Positions 9,901-18,061 of a DNA stretch of 64,000 nt are shown in pieces. Under the pieces are notes generated by a model that ran no database searches, was not told the DNA's origin, and saw only the letters and a list, made by a program, of their open reading frames with translations. The position numbers and the translations under genes were made by a program. How positions within the stretch are numbered: position 1 is the stretch's first letter; every line of letters starts with the position of its first letter. The DNA is from Bacteroidia bacterium. Its GTDB lineage: Bacteria > Bacteroidota > Ignavibacteria > SZUA-365. The stretch covers positions 2,157,131 through 2,221,130 of the forward strand of contig JAOSJT010000001.1 in NCBI GenBank assembly GCA_027493955.1, in the 5' to 3' direction.

Positions 9901-11265
9901 TTTTACCGGGTGTACAAACCCCGCATGATCAGCATCGGTGTCGACACGCTTCGCATAAAACTGACCTATAAAAAACCAAAGGTGAGCACGAGTATTCCTG
10001 TCGTGAACGGTGGTGAAGCATTCGGTCCCGGCGTAATCGCCTGGAACGCGACGACAACGACACCATGGTTGCAGATCACGAGCGGGTCAGGACTTGAGGG
10101 CGACTGGCTGGGACTTACCATCGATGCACACCTCTTCCCGAGTGGTACATACACGGGTCTGCTCACGATCACGGGCGTCAATTCGGTCACGAATGATCCA
10201 ATCAAGAACTCCCCCCTCAACGTGGTCGTTGTGCTGGAAGTGGAGCCGTGGGACGCGGTAGTACACAGCAGGTCGAGTCTTCCGATGGGCAGTTCCACCA
10301 CTTTCTACAACAGCGAAGGCCATCGCGTCGCAAAAATCGATGTTACCTCGGGCAGCATTCAGTCGCTGACGATACGCATGAATCCCTTCTCACTCCCGCG
10401 CAACATTCAGCGACTCCGCTATGCTTTCCGTCACTACATCGTCGAAGCCACAGGTACCTATACCGCCAATATGACCATGTGGTACACACTCAGCGAACTC
10501 GTACAAACCGGCATCACCGAGCCATGGCGCTTGCGTCCCTGGCTCCAGAGACCCGCGCTGTTTACCTGGGTGCCGATCGCAGGCTCCGCCAACCATGTGG
10601 AGCAGAGCGTCACTACCGCTGCACTCATAGACCTGAACGGCATTTGGGGAATGGCGTATCCTTTCGTCATGCCCGAGATCATCAACGTCCACAGCGTGGA
10701 CGCGCGATGGATAGATCCTTCGACCGCCGGCATTGCATGGTCCACGGATGCGGACATAAGCGAACTCGGTTTCATCATCGAGCGCAGTCCGCTCGGGAAG
10801 GACGAGTGGTTGACCGCCGGTGTTGTGGACAGGAACGACAATGGCAGCTATCAGTTTATCGACAACTGCGGAAGCAGCACGAGTGGTTGGCAATATCGCC
10901 TCCTTGCCTTCGACGAGACGGGCAGCGCGCGCCAGTCCGATCCGGTGGAACTCCAACCGATGGGCATACTGACTGCGGAAGGACTTGCCGCGCAGGGCTT
11001 CAGTATGTCGCAGAACATTCCAAACCCGGTGTCATCGCGCAGCGGACACACGACGATTTCCTTCAACCTTCCACGTGCCTCGGAGATTTCCCTGCGCGTG
11101 TTCGACATGCTCGGTCGCGAAATTGAAACCGGCATCACCGGACGTTTCGATGCGGGTGTCCACAGCGTCACGCTGAATTTCGGCGTGCTTCAGCCCGGCA
11201 CCTACATGTATCAACTTCGAAGCGCCGAGGGTGTTATCACGAAGAAGATGCTCATCGTCAGATAA
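6964..11265 (+). CDS. Large secreted multidomain protein with Calx-beta, lamin-tail and T9SS sorting domain
   Basis: A 1433-residue exported protein. The ATG at 6964 has GAGGA at 6952-6956, seven bases upstream, and opens a signal peptide ending near AVAQA, residue 25. A beta-rich N-terminal domain is followed by a Calx-beta-like repeat (about residues 240-350, with the acidic DDTNYEGNETLEF). Next comes a lamin-tail-like domain starting VNEAFNAYG, then beta-sandwich stretches of BACON or choice-of-anchor type. The last ~85 residues are a type A T9SS sorting domain, with QNIPNPVS, LRVFDMLGREI and a final KKMLIVR. It should cross the outer membrane through the T9SS and be attached or released. 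The role is unknown; lamin-tail domains occur in surface proteins, sometimes beside nucleases, but no catalytic motif is evident. The gene stands alone behind the minisatellite. Confidence 0.9.
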   Translation: MRRHATLLFFALLLCAAAMPAVAQAPFTALNTAYTQNFNTLNTSGSVSWVNNSTITAWHHARTGTGDLIVAGNGSSNSGALYSFGTGTDADRALGSVGSGNAAVGNLWWGVHFINNTGTTITALDISYYGEQWRYSGTAAAQVVTFSYQTGTGLNSLTTGTWTNAASFDFTSPIISGTTGALDGNASANRVLISGTLAVTLAPGQEIMLRWYDPDHSGSDHGLAIDDFSATPLGSSGPTSVAFFLGSSTASEGAGVVNVELLITNPDATNATQATVALTGGTAVNGSDVLPAYTTQTVTFPAGSNANQSISFTLFDDTNYEGNETLEFTITGVTGGNSASVGAQAMHTLTILENDPPPMPAVIVNEAFNAYGHIGTDEAVELYVVQDGADLRGYSLADATSGGTYPYGVLTFSTDALWSNLPAGTIIVIGGMFAVPIPDTDVSDGLLLLQAPVNNASNQYFSYSSNQLSFAGSSDAIAIRDAGGNFVHGLAYGANNQNTLPTGRHGWRSGSVASVESITFSRSGAPMVYTDFLIDTYVVAAAPSLGNPSDADGNRAYLRTLRSRTITANRSISGTFFWDVTVNNNAILTLAGPTNVGNILLIADGRLNESGQGLSTNGNGNAQNGSGAGNLTVGDGVNIAAVLALLQNPTLISGTFNATASDATVEYPGTAAQNIFNAVYNNLKLLNGGQSTPKTVSGAVTVNGQLSIGTGVWLVVNTPNIITLGPVGTFTNQGRFIGKIRSTRNFPGGVENFGGIGITLSGTPPPAGPQTFAAVPGTVTVTMSSGSYIWVDNRPSILRQYTIEDSNPNSMNVTMTVHYAQDDLNGQVEPALNLFKSTNNGSSWNNRSATLNTTANTLVLDLADINGLWTMHANPPQGMIDATPATLSYETEQDGPLPASQNIAVSNAYGNGSIIEWTATSSTIEAPTWLAIIPSPATGVNAGQFSVQVTRSNLVPGTYTGTITITDIHAVNSPVTIPVFYRVYKPRMISIGVDTLRIKLTYKKPKVSTSIPVVNGGEAFGPGVIAWNATTTTPWLQITSGSGLEGDWLGLTIDAHLFPSGTYTGLLTITGVNSVTNDPIKNSPLNVVVVLEVEPWDAVVHSRSSLPMGSSTTFYNSEGHRVAKIDVTSGSIQSLTIRMNPFSLPRNIQRLRYAFRHYIVEATGTYTANMTMWYTLSELVQTGITEPWRLRPWLQRPALFTWVPIAGSANHVEQSVTTAALIDLNGIWGMAYPFVMPEIINVHSVDARWIDPSTAGIAWSTDADISELGFIIERSPLGKDEWLTAGVVDRNDNGSYQFIDNCGSSTSGWQYRLLAFDETGSARQSDPVELQPMGILTAEGLAAQGFSMSQNIPNPVSSRSGHTTISFNLPRASEISLRVFDMLGREIETGITGRFDAGVHSVTLNFGVLQPGTYMYQLRSAEGVITKKMLIVR

Positions 11266-11481
11266 AACCACAGAAAAAACAGAAAAAATCAGAAAAAACA
11301 GAAAAAAACAGAAAACAAAGAAAGCCAGACCGCGAACATAGCAGACACGTTAAACAGATACGAGACGAGCAGCACATACTATCCGCTGCTCGTCTCTTTT
11401 ACTGGTTGCCCATCCCGCACGGCGGTGCTTTCAGCTCTTTGCACGCGCTTATCGAATAGTCTTTCTAGTTGTTCTGTGTTA

Positions 11482-11696
11482 TGCGTGTTCTGTCTTGTCT
11501 GCGTGTTCTGTCTTGTCTGCGTGTTCTGTGTTGAGCGTTCATGGTTTTCTGTTTGGATGACCAAATGCTATCTTGAACGATAGTCTCCATCTTGGGGATA
11601 CTTCATTCCGAATGCTCTACTGACGCTTCCCGTTGTACGCGCGTATCCATAGAGTCCTTCTGCGTGTTCTGTCTTTTCTGTGTGTTCTGCGTTCCG
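11482..11696. repeat. 18-base direct repeats abutting the mntP start
   Basis: Units of TGCGTGTTCTGTCTTGTC occur at 11482-11499 and 11500-11517 with a degenerate third at 11518-11535. Two further units lie at 11661-11678 and 11679-11696, ending on the base before the mntP ATG. Just upstream, 11269-11320 is an A-rich CAGAAAAAA-type repeat. No gene, and no yybP-ykoY riboswitch-like fold, was recognised in 11266-11696. Confidence 0.7.
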
Positions 11697-12260
11697 ATGG
11701 ATATTCTGACGCTGCTTTTTATCGCTTTCGCACTCGCGATGGACGCCTTCGCGGTATCCGTTTCCGCCGGAGCGTATCTTGTCAAGGCGAATGCGCGTCA
11801 GACCTTCCGCCTCGCTTTTCATTTCGGACTATTCCAGTTTCTTATGCCGGTGCTCGGCTGGTTGGCAGGTACGAGCTTCGCGGGACTGATCGCGAGCGTG
11901 GACCATTGGATCGCTTTCGGTTTGCTCGCCGTGGTCGGAGGAAAGATGATTCTTGAATCATTCGGCAGCGATCATGACGCAGTGCGCAAGGACGTTACAA
12001 AGGGTTTGTCGCTTATCAGTCTCTCAATCGCCACAAGTATTGACGCACTGGCGGTGGGTCTCAGTCTCTCGATGCTCAACGTCGAGATTGTTGCGCCTTC
12101 CCTCGTTATCGGTGTTGTTGCGGGGGGGATGTCGTTTCTTGGCATTCGGATTGGCGAGAAAGCTTCCCATCACCTCGGCAGGCACATGGAATTCATCGGC
12201 GGTGTCATACTCATTGTGATCGGCGTGCGCATCCTCGCCGAGCATCTGCTGGGATCATAG
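11697..12260 (+). CDS. mntP: Manganese efflux pump MntP
   Basis: A 187-residue, six-helix inner-membrane protein of the MntP (YebN, DUF204) family, which exports Mn2+ and protects against manganese toxicity. The two signature membrane motifs with acidic residues are seen: AMDAFAVSVSAG at about residues 15-26 and SIDALAVGLSLS in the second half. This reflects the family's internal two-fold repeat. The ATG at 11697 is the family start; upstream in-frame codons only encode the 18-base repeat (a Cys/Phe/Val string) and are excluded. The repeat runs right up to the start codon, so no Shine-Dalgarno sequence is present. The length matches the usual ~185-190 residues. There is no operon partner. Confidence 0.95.
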   Translation: MDILTLLFIAFALAMDAFAVSVSAGAYLVKANARQTFRLAFHFGLFQFLMPVLGWLAGTSFAGLIASVDHWIAFGLLAVVGGKMILESFGSDHDAVRKDVTKGLSLISLSIATSIDALAVGLSLSMLNVEIVAPSLVIGVVAGGMSFLGIRIGEKASHHLGRHMEFIGGVILIVIGVRILAEHLLGS

Positions 12261-12504
12261 AGGTGGAAGGTGTAGCGCAGAGGGCGCAGCGTCGGCTTTT
12301 CGGATGTGCATATGTTATTTACTGAATTACATCTGTCCTGTTGGAGGATGCGGAGAGCAGCAGCTGCTCGCAAGTTCGTGCCTGAATGGCTGCGTCAGGT
12401 CGGACCTGCCGGAGGCTGAGCGCACAGGGCAAGGGGCGCAGTGCCTCATCCTCGCATGAACGGAAATAGTCGGATCTTCCGGGATGCTGGCGCTACGCTC
12501 TTCT

Positions 12505-13188
12505 CTAAGGTACAGGAACTCCACCCATTCTTCCCATGACCCACTGCGTGCGTCGCTGAATATAGCGTGTGGGTGAAGCGGGCGACCAGCGTCGGGGATT
12601 GGGGAGGACGGCAGCGATGAGAGCGGCTTCTTTTCGCGTGAGTTCCGCGGCGGATTTGTCGAAATATTTTCGCGATGCGGCCTCGATGCCGTAGATGCCG
12701 GAACCCATTTCGATCACGTTCACATACACTTCCAGGATGCGACGTTTTCCCCACAGTGTTTCAATGAGAAACGTGAACCACGCCTCCATTCCTTTCCGAA
12801 CGTACGTCCTCCCATGCCACAGAAAAGCATTCTTCGCTGTTTGCATGGTGATGGTACTCGCTCCGCGAACCTTCCGGCCTTTATGCGCGCGGTTATAGCG
12901 CATGGCATTTTCCATGGCCCTCCAGTCTATACCATTGTGCCGCATGAAGCGGGCATCCTCCGCTGCGACGACAGCCCGGAACACATTGGGCGAGATCTGC
13001 TCGTACGGCATCCAGATACGATGCGCACCCACGAACTCTCCTTCGAGCACTCCTTCGAAGACGCGAAGATGCATCAGAGGTGTGGAAGGCAGGGGAAACA
13101 CCCGGAACAAAGCCACGCTCATGACCGCCGCAAAGGCGACGAGACCCGCACCGCGTAAAATCCACCGAATAGCCCTGAAAAATGCCAT
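12505..13188 (-). CDS. mtgA: Monofunctional biosynthetic peptidoglycan transglycosylase
   Basis: A 227-residue GT51 enzyme that polymerises lipid II into glycan strands at the periplasmic face. A single N-terminal membrane helix (residues ~10-32) anchors it. The GT51 motifs are in order: the catalytic-glutamate region AAEDARFMRHNGIDW, then GASTITMQTAKNAF, and KRRILEVYVNVIEMGSGIYG. No transpeptidase domain follows, which separates it from class A PBPs. Length fits MtgA. It stands alone, divergent from the lipoprotein gene at 13351. Confidence 0.95.
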   Translation of the reverse strand: MAFFRAIRWILRGAGLVAFAAVMSVALFRVFPLPSTPLMHLRVFEGVLEGEFVGAHRIWMPYEQISPNVFRAVVAAEDARFMRHNGIDWRAMENAMRYNRAHKGRKVRGASTITMQTAKNAFLWHGRTYVRKGMEAWFTFLIETLWGKRRILEVYVNVIEMGSGIYGIEAASRKYFDKSAAELTRKEAALIAAVLPNPRRWSPASPTRYIQRRTQWVMGRMGGVPVP

Positions 13189-13350
13189 GGCATCACTCCA
13201 ATACTCTCCGGAAATATAGTGATTTGCCGCGGACTTTCTTTTTCCGACAACGATGTGTAACTTTTCGGGTTACTTGACGGTCTCTCTTTCATCCGCTTGC
13301 CGCGGATATTCAGCATCGCAATCAACACACTCAACCACCAGGTGAAACAT

Positions 13351-14745
13351 ATGAAGAACACCTTGTTCCTCGCCCTTCTCGCTGTCGCGTTTCTGGCCAC
13401 AGCCTGCGGCGACGATCCCGGAGCATCCAATTCGCTCACCAGTCCCGGGAATGGCTTGCAGAAAGCGCCGGAAATGTACTTGAACCTCGACGCGGGACAG
13501 GCTACGCTGATTTCCGAGATGACCTACCTGCAGGAGGATATGTCCATTCTCCTCAATCCGTCCCAACTCACCACCTTCAATTCTCTCGTCACGACCCTCG
13601 CGGACGACAGACGCGATCCCCGTCGCATGGCGGTGGACATGGAAGCGGTGGTCTGGTTCAATCTGATTTACAAGGCAAATCCTAATCTCGACCCGACGGT
13701 TCTCGCACAGATTCGTCAGCTCATCGCCGAATCCGCCGCCCGTCGCGCGGAAATCCTGAAAAGCGGTGCCTCGCGTGAGGAAATCGCTGCCCAGCTCAAA
13801 GCAGAGCATGACGCCCTCATGGCAGCTATCAATGCCGCAGCTGGTCGTGAAGCCGTCGCCAACGCCGAGAAACTGAAAGCCGACATCGAAGCCCGTCGCA
13901 AGGAACTGCAGGACAAGATGGTGGAACTCCGCATCGCCGCCGAAGTCGCCCGCATGAAAGCCGCCCTTGGCCTCACTGACGAGCAGGCTGCCGCTGTCGC
14001 CATCGTGCTCAAATATCAGCACGACAAGCTCAAAGAATTGCGTGAGCAGTACAAGGACAATCCTGAAGGCCTCCGTCTGGCGCTTCAGGAACTCCTCGCC
14101 GACATCGATGCCCGCATGGGCGGAGCGATCACCCCGGAACTCTGGGAGCGCTGGAAGGAAATCCGCAGCGGAAGAATCAAACCGGTGGACCCCGTCGATC
14201 CCATCCAGAAGCAGGTGGATGAGCTCACGAAACTGCTGGGGCTCAATAACGAACAGGCTGCGCAATTGAAGGAACTTCTGACCAAGCAGCAAGCCGAGAT
14301 AAACGCCCTCATGAAAGATCCCACAACGGATCGCCGCCTGCTGGCCGAGAAAATCGAGCAGATCAAGAAGCAGTACGACGCAATGATTATCAGGCAACTC
14401 GGCCTCACCGACGCTCAGATCGCTCAGTATAACCGCTGGCGCGGCATTCGCGACATCAAGCCCGTCGATCCGGTCGATCCCATCCAGCAGCAGGTGGATA
14501 TGCTGACGAAGCTGCTGGGCCTCAATCCCGAGCAGGCAGCCGAACTGGCCAAAATCCTTCAGAGCGAAAAAGCCCAGATCGACGAGCTGATGAAAAACGC
14601 CACGGATCGCAACAGCCTCGCGGAAAAAATTGCCGAGATCAAGAAGGCGACCGAGACCGCCATTCTCGGCATCGCCGGACTTACAGAAGAGCAGAAAGCC
14701 TTGTATCTCAAGTGGAAGACCGGAAGCATCAGGCCCCGAGGCTGA
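13351..14745 (+). CDS. Lipoprotein with three Spy/CpxP-like (LTxxQ) helical modules
   Basis: A 464-residue predicted lipoprotein. The ATG at 13351 has AGGTG seven bases upstream, and the lipobox LATAC puts the acylated Cys at residue 19. After a ~170-residue N-terminal part, a helical module with LGLTDEQAA, LGLNNEQAA or LGLNPEQAA recurs three times. The second and third copies are separated by exactly 279 bases (93 residues) and each is introduced by a KPVDPVDPIQ linker. The LTxxQ-type motif and long charged helices resemble the periplasmic chaperones Spy and CpxP, but here several units are strung together on one lipid anchor. Chaperone or metal-stress roles are inference only. A strong terminator follows directly. 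Confidence 0.8.
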   Translation: MKNTLFLALLAVAFLATACGDDPGASNSLTSPGNGLQKAPEMYLNLDAGQATLISEMTYLQEDMSILLNPSQLTTFNSLVTTLADDRRDPRRMAVDMEAVVWFNLIYKANPNLDPTVLAQIRQLIAESAARRAEILKSGASREEIAAQLKAEHDALMAAINAAAGREAVANAEKLKADIEARRKELQDKMVELRIAAEVARMKAALGLTDEQAAAVAIVLKYQHDKLKELREQYKDNPEGLRLALQELLADIDARMGGAITPELWERWKEIRSGRIKPVDPVDPIQKQVDELTKLLGLNNEQAAQLKELLTKQQAEINALMKDPTTDRRLLAEKIEQIKKQYDAMIIRQLGLTDAQIAQYNRWRGIRDIKPVDPVDPIQQQVDMLTKLLGLNPEQAAELAKILQSEKAQIDELMKNATDRNSLAEKIAEIKKATETAILGIAGLTEEQKALYLKWKTGSIRPRG

Positions 14746-14772
14746 TTCTTCCACTTCCCCGCAACAGACCAT

Positions 14773-14799
14773 CCCCGGCACCCGCCGGGGAATTTTTTT
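14773..14799 (+). terminator. Rho-independent terminator of the LTxxQ-repeat lipoprotein gene
   Basis: CCCCGGC (14773-14779) pairs with GCCGGGG (14784-14790) around ACCC, followed by AA and seven T residues. Confidence 0.9.
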
Positions 14800-15056
14800 C
14801 GATTGTTGCACCATACAGCACCGGTCATCAGCCATTGTCGGACATTCCGCCTTTGCTGCTCAAGGACTGAAGCTGTGTGTACCAGTGATCATTGAGATGT
14901 CGGAGAACAACTGACACCAGGATGATGGACGAAAGGTTCAGGTGCTGTGCCTGATTTTTCGCATTCCCGCAGCGTGATGCCAGGGATTGCACTCCCAATT
15001 CCCTCCCCTCCCGCGAATAGATAACCGATGAACGCTTCACTCCGCCGCAGACAAAC

Positions 15057-15237
15057 CGATTCCCGATGAACGATCCACGATGAACGATTTTCGATTGCCG
15101 ATCAGCGCCAGAGGCGTCGTCGCAGAGACGATGGATCGAGTCGTCGTTGTAATGCCGGATTCATCGTGCAACCTCTCTACAAATGCGATGTCTCTCCTGA
15201 ACATTGTCCATTATCCATTGTCCATTATCCATTGTAC
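15057..15237. repeat. Two heptameric tandem arrays upstream of icd
   Basis: 15057-15105 holds seven 7-base units all beginning CGAT (for example CGATGAA, CGATCCA). 15203-15237 holds five units alternating ATTGTCC and ATTATCC. The rest of the 14800-15377 gap shows no gene. Confidence 0.75.
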
Positions 15238-15377
15238 AGCTTCCTTGAACTTTTCTCATCTTTTCGTACCTTATCTGTTACCTGAATCCTGAACAGGAAT
15301 CGCTGCATCAAGTGATTATCGGCCCCCTAAAGGGACCTGACAAGCAACCGCATATCTTTTTTATACCGGAGACTGGA

Positions 15378-16622
15378 ATGTCGTATCAAAAACTCGTACC
15401 TCCCGCTGCAGGAAACAAAATCCGTATCGAAAACGGCACGCTCGTCGTTCCGGACGATCCCATCATCCCCTTTATCGAGGGCGACGGGACAGGTCCCGAT
15501 ATCTGGGCCGCCTCGGTGCGCGTCCTGGATGCCGCCGTCCAGAAAGCGTATGGCGGAGCGAAAAAAATTCATTGGTTCGAAATCTATGCCGGCGAGAAAT
15601 CTGTTGCGACGTACGGCGACAATGTCTGGCTGCCGGACGACACCCTTGAAGCGATCAAGGAATACGTTGTCGGCATAAAAGGCCCGCTGACGACACCGGT
15701 CGGAGGCGGCATCCGCTCGCTCAATGTCGCGTTGCGGCAAATGCTCGATCTCTACGTCTGCCTGCGTCCCGTGCGCTACTTTGCGGGCGTCCCCTCGCCG
15801 GTGAGACATCCTGAGCATATCGACATGGTCATTTTCCGGGAGAACAGCGAAGATATTTACGCGGGCATCGAATGGCAGGCCGGCACCCCCGAGGCGGAGA
15901 AAGTCGTTGCCTGGCTGCAATCCGAGATGGGCGTGAAAAAAATCCGCTTCCCCGAGAGCAGCAGCATCGGCATCAAACCCGTGTCCAAGGAAGGTACCGA
16001 GCGCCTGGTGGACGCGGCCATCCGCTACGCTATCAACAAAAACCGCAAGTCGGTGACGCTGGTACACAAGGGTAATATCATGAAGTTCACCGAGGGTGGT
16101 TTCCGCGACTGGGGCTATGCCTACGCCGCGAAAGAATTCGGCGCGACCCTGCTCGACGGCGGTCCGTGGATGCAGCTCCCCAACGGCATCGTGATCAAGG
16201 ATGTAATCGCCGACGCCTTCCTGCAGCAGATCCTCACACGTCCGGCCGAGTACGACGTCATCGCCACACTCAACCTGAACGGCGACTACATCTCGGATGC
16301 GCTCGCGGCGCAGGTGGGCGGCATCGGAATTGCGCCCGGTGCGAATATCAACTATCAGAACGGCTACGCGGTATTCGAAGCGACGCATGGCACCGCACCG
16401 AAATACGCCGGCCTCGACAAGGTCAATCCGGGGTCGGTCATACTCAGCGGTGAAATGATGTTCCGCTATCTTGGCTGGGACGAAGCCGCCGACCTCATCA
16501 TCAGCGCGATGGACAAAACCATCACGCAGAAAACCGTCACCTACGACTTCGCCCGCCTCATGGACTGTGCAACGGAAGTGGCGTGCTCCGCCTTCGGCGA
16601 CGCATTGATCAGCAATATGTAA
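15378..16622 (+). CDS. icd: Isocitrate dehydrogenase, NADP-dependent
   Basis: A 414-residue homodimeric TCA-cycle enzyme converting isocitrate to 2-oxoglutarate, CO2 and NADPH. The ATG at 15378 has GGAG at 15368-15371. The sequence is close to the Escherichia coli type: [20 protein letters not shown] contains the substrate-binding serine (residue 114, equivalent to E. coli Ser113, the AceK phosphorylation site), then [14 protein letters not shown], the lysine motif [13 protein letters not shown], and the NADP-pocket region [11 protein letters not shown]. It is full length. No aceK-like gene is visible here. A perfect 14-bp hairpin separates it from the following dioxygenase gene. Confidence 0.97.
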   Translation: MSYQKLVPPAAGNKIRIENGTLVVPDDPIIPFIEGDGTGPDIWAASVRVLDAAVQKAYGGAKKIHWFEIYAGEKSVATYGDNVWLPDDTLEAIKEYVVGIKGPLTTPVGGGIRSLNVALRQMLDLYVCLRPVRYFAGVPSPVRHPEHIDMVIFRENSEDIYAGIEWQAGTPEAEKVVAWLQSEMGVKKIRFPESSSIGIKPVSKEGTERLVDAAIRYAINKNRKSVTLVHKGNIMKFTEGGFRDWGYAYAAKEFGATLLDGGPWMQLPNGIVIKDVIADAFLQQILTRPAEYDVIATLNLNGDYISDALAAQVGGIGIAPGANINYQNGYAVFEATHGTAPKYAGLDKVNPGSVILSGEMMFRYLGWDEAADLIISAMDKTITQKTVTYDFARLMDCATEVACSAFGDALISNM

Positions 16623-16628
16623 CCCGGA

Positions 16629-16660
16629 CGGCATGCGTCTGTTCACACAGACGCATGCCG
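16629..16660 (+). terminator. Perfect 14-bp hairpin between icd and the dioxygenase gene
   Basis: CGGCATGCGTCTGT (16629-16642) pairs perfectly with ACAGACGCATGCCG (16647-16660) over a TCAC loop, seven bases after the icd stop. No T run follows, so it may stabilise the icd mRNA 3' end or act as a binding site rather than terminate. Confidence 0.5.
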
Positions 16661-16701
16661 CTCACACCATTTTCACCTCTCATTCCCGCGGAAGGACCGC
16701 C

Positions 16702-17817
16702 ATGTATCTGTATCATCAAGGAAAACATACACGTCAGGCGCACGTCGCCCTCCCTGAAGGCACATTCGAAGAAGAGCACGGCCGTGAAGGCTTCTTCGGC
16801 CCGGTCTCGCATCTCTACCGGGTCCATCCGCCCACGGACTGGAACAATTTCGAGGGACCACTGCGCCCGCAAGCCTTCGATTTCACCCAGATAGAACCAT
16901 CGGATCTTGCCGATCCGGTTGGAGGCAGAACGCGCCTGCTGTACAATAACGATGTCGCGGTTTCCGTGTCCCGCCGCAGCGCCGACATGCCCTTCTATTT
17001 CCGCAATGCGGATGGTGACGAACTGTACTTCGTCCACGAGGGCGAGGGCTTCATGGAAACCGATTACGGGACGCTGCATTTCGAGAAGGGCGATTACATC
17101 GTCATTCCCCGAGTGACGACCTACAGAATACACCTCACGTCGCCGTCCTCTTTTTTCCTCATCATCGAGGCCTTCCCGAAGCTCACTATCCCGAACGCCA
17201 CGCAGAAAGGGCTCATCGGCGTACATGCGCTGTTCGATCTGTCGGCCATAACCGTACCGAAACTGCCCGAGCAGTACGACGAACGCGCGGGCCAACAGCA
17301 TGAAATCCGCGTGTTGCGCGAAGGTGTCATTTCGAGCGTCAGCTATCCTTTCAATCCGCTCGACGCGGTGGGCTGGAAGGGCGACCTCTTCCCGTGGAAA
17401 ATCAACGTGCGCGACATTCGTCCGGTGATGAGCCATCGCGTTCATCTCCCGCCGCCGGCCCACACGACCTTCCTGATGAACAACGCCGTCGTCTGCACCT
17501 TCCTCCCCCGTCCGCTCGAAGAAGATGCCGACGCACTGAAAATTCCGTTTTACCATCGCAACACCGATTACGACGAAGTGCTGTTCTATCACGAAGGCAA
17601 TTTCTTCAGCCGCGACAACATCAAGCCGGGCATGGTGACGCTGCATCCCACCGGCGTGCATCACGGACCGCATCCGAAGGCCCTGGCCAACATGCACAAC
17701 CTCAAACGCACCGACGAAATCGCCGTCATGCTCGACACCGCCAACACGCTGTACGTCACGTCCGAAGCCGAGCAGGTGGAATGGAAGGAGTACTGGCAGA
17801 GCTGGATGAAGAAATAG
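16702..17817 (+). CDS. hmgA: Homogentisate 1,2-dioxygenase family protein
   Basis: A 371-residue cupin-type dioxygenase. Homogentisate dioxygenase opens the aromatic ring in tyrosine and phenylalanine breakdown using non-heme Fe(II). The start at 16702 follows AAGGA at 16692-16696. The family N-terminus (YHQGKHTRQAH) and the C-terminal iron-site regions are visible: YHRNTDYDEVLFYHEGNF, then GMVTLHPTGVHHGPHP with candidate His ligands. It is shorter than the proteobacterial and human enzymes (~430-445 residues) and matches the compact form seen in many Bacteroidota. No fumarylacetoacetase or HPPD gene is next to it, so the substrate is not confirmed by context. Confidence 0.85.
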   Translation: MYLYHQGKHTRQAHVALPEGTFEEEHGREGFFGPVSHLYRVHPPTDWNNFEGPLRPQAFDFTQIEPSDLADPVGGRTRLLYNNDVAVSVSRRSADMPFYFRNADGDELYFVHEGEGFMETDYGTLHFEKGDYIVIPRVTTYRIHLTSPSSFFLIIEAFPKLTIPNATQKGLIGVHALFDLSAITVPKLPEQYDERAGQQHEIRVLREGVISSVSYPFNPLDAVGWKGDLFPWKINVRDIRPVMSHRVHLPPPAHTTFLMNNAVVCTFLPRPLEEDADALKIPFYHRNTDYDEVLFYHEGNFFSRDNIKPGMVTLHPTGVHHGPHPKALANMHNLKRTDEIAVMLDTANTLYVTSEAEQVEWKEYWQSWMKK

Positions 17818-17827
17818 TCTCGTGCGG

Positions 17828-18000
17828 TTTAAGGTGAAGGATGGGGAAGGTGAAAGGGTAAAAAGGTGAAAAGGTGAAAAGGTACAAGACCTCATCACCT
17901 TTTTTATTCTTCGAGTTTATACAGATACACAAGACCACAGCACGAATCTGGAGCAAGCAGCGTCTTACCTTTTTTCCTTTTCACCTTTTTTCCTTTTCAC
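17828..18000. repeat. Octameric repeats flanking the hmgA 3' region
   Basis: AAGGTGAA-type octamers run from 17828 to about 17885. A complementary set (CCTTTTTTCCTTTTCA, period 16) lies near 17968-18001, so the two could pair. No gene is present between hmgA and the ricT terminator. Confidence 0.6.
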
Positions 18001-18030
18001 CTTCTCACGATCCCCTGCAATCCGCAAAAA

Positions 18031-18061
18031 AAAAAAGCCCCTATCGCACAGGGGCTTTTTT
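18031..18061 (-). terminator. Bidirectional terminator between hmgA and ricT
   Basis: AAAAAAGCCCCT (18031-18042) pairs with AGGGGCTTTTTT (18050-18061). A on one side and T on the other allow termination from both directions. The ricT stop codon (18041-18043) lies inside the stem. Confidence 0.9.

Noticed and set aside
11266-11696. A manganese riboswitch (yybP-ykoY) upstream of mntP
   Set aside because: Looked for by eye; the region is occupied by A-rich and 18-base repeats and no matching conserved loops were found.
13270-14835. A 521-codon minus-strand open frame opposite the LTxxQ lipoprotein
   Set aside because: The plus-strand protein has a lipobox, a ribosome site, internal repeats and a terminator; the antisense frame has none.
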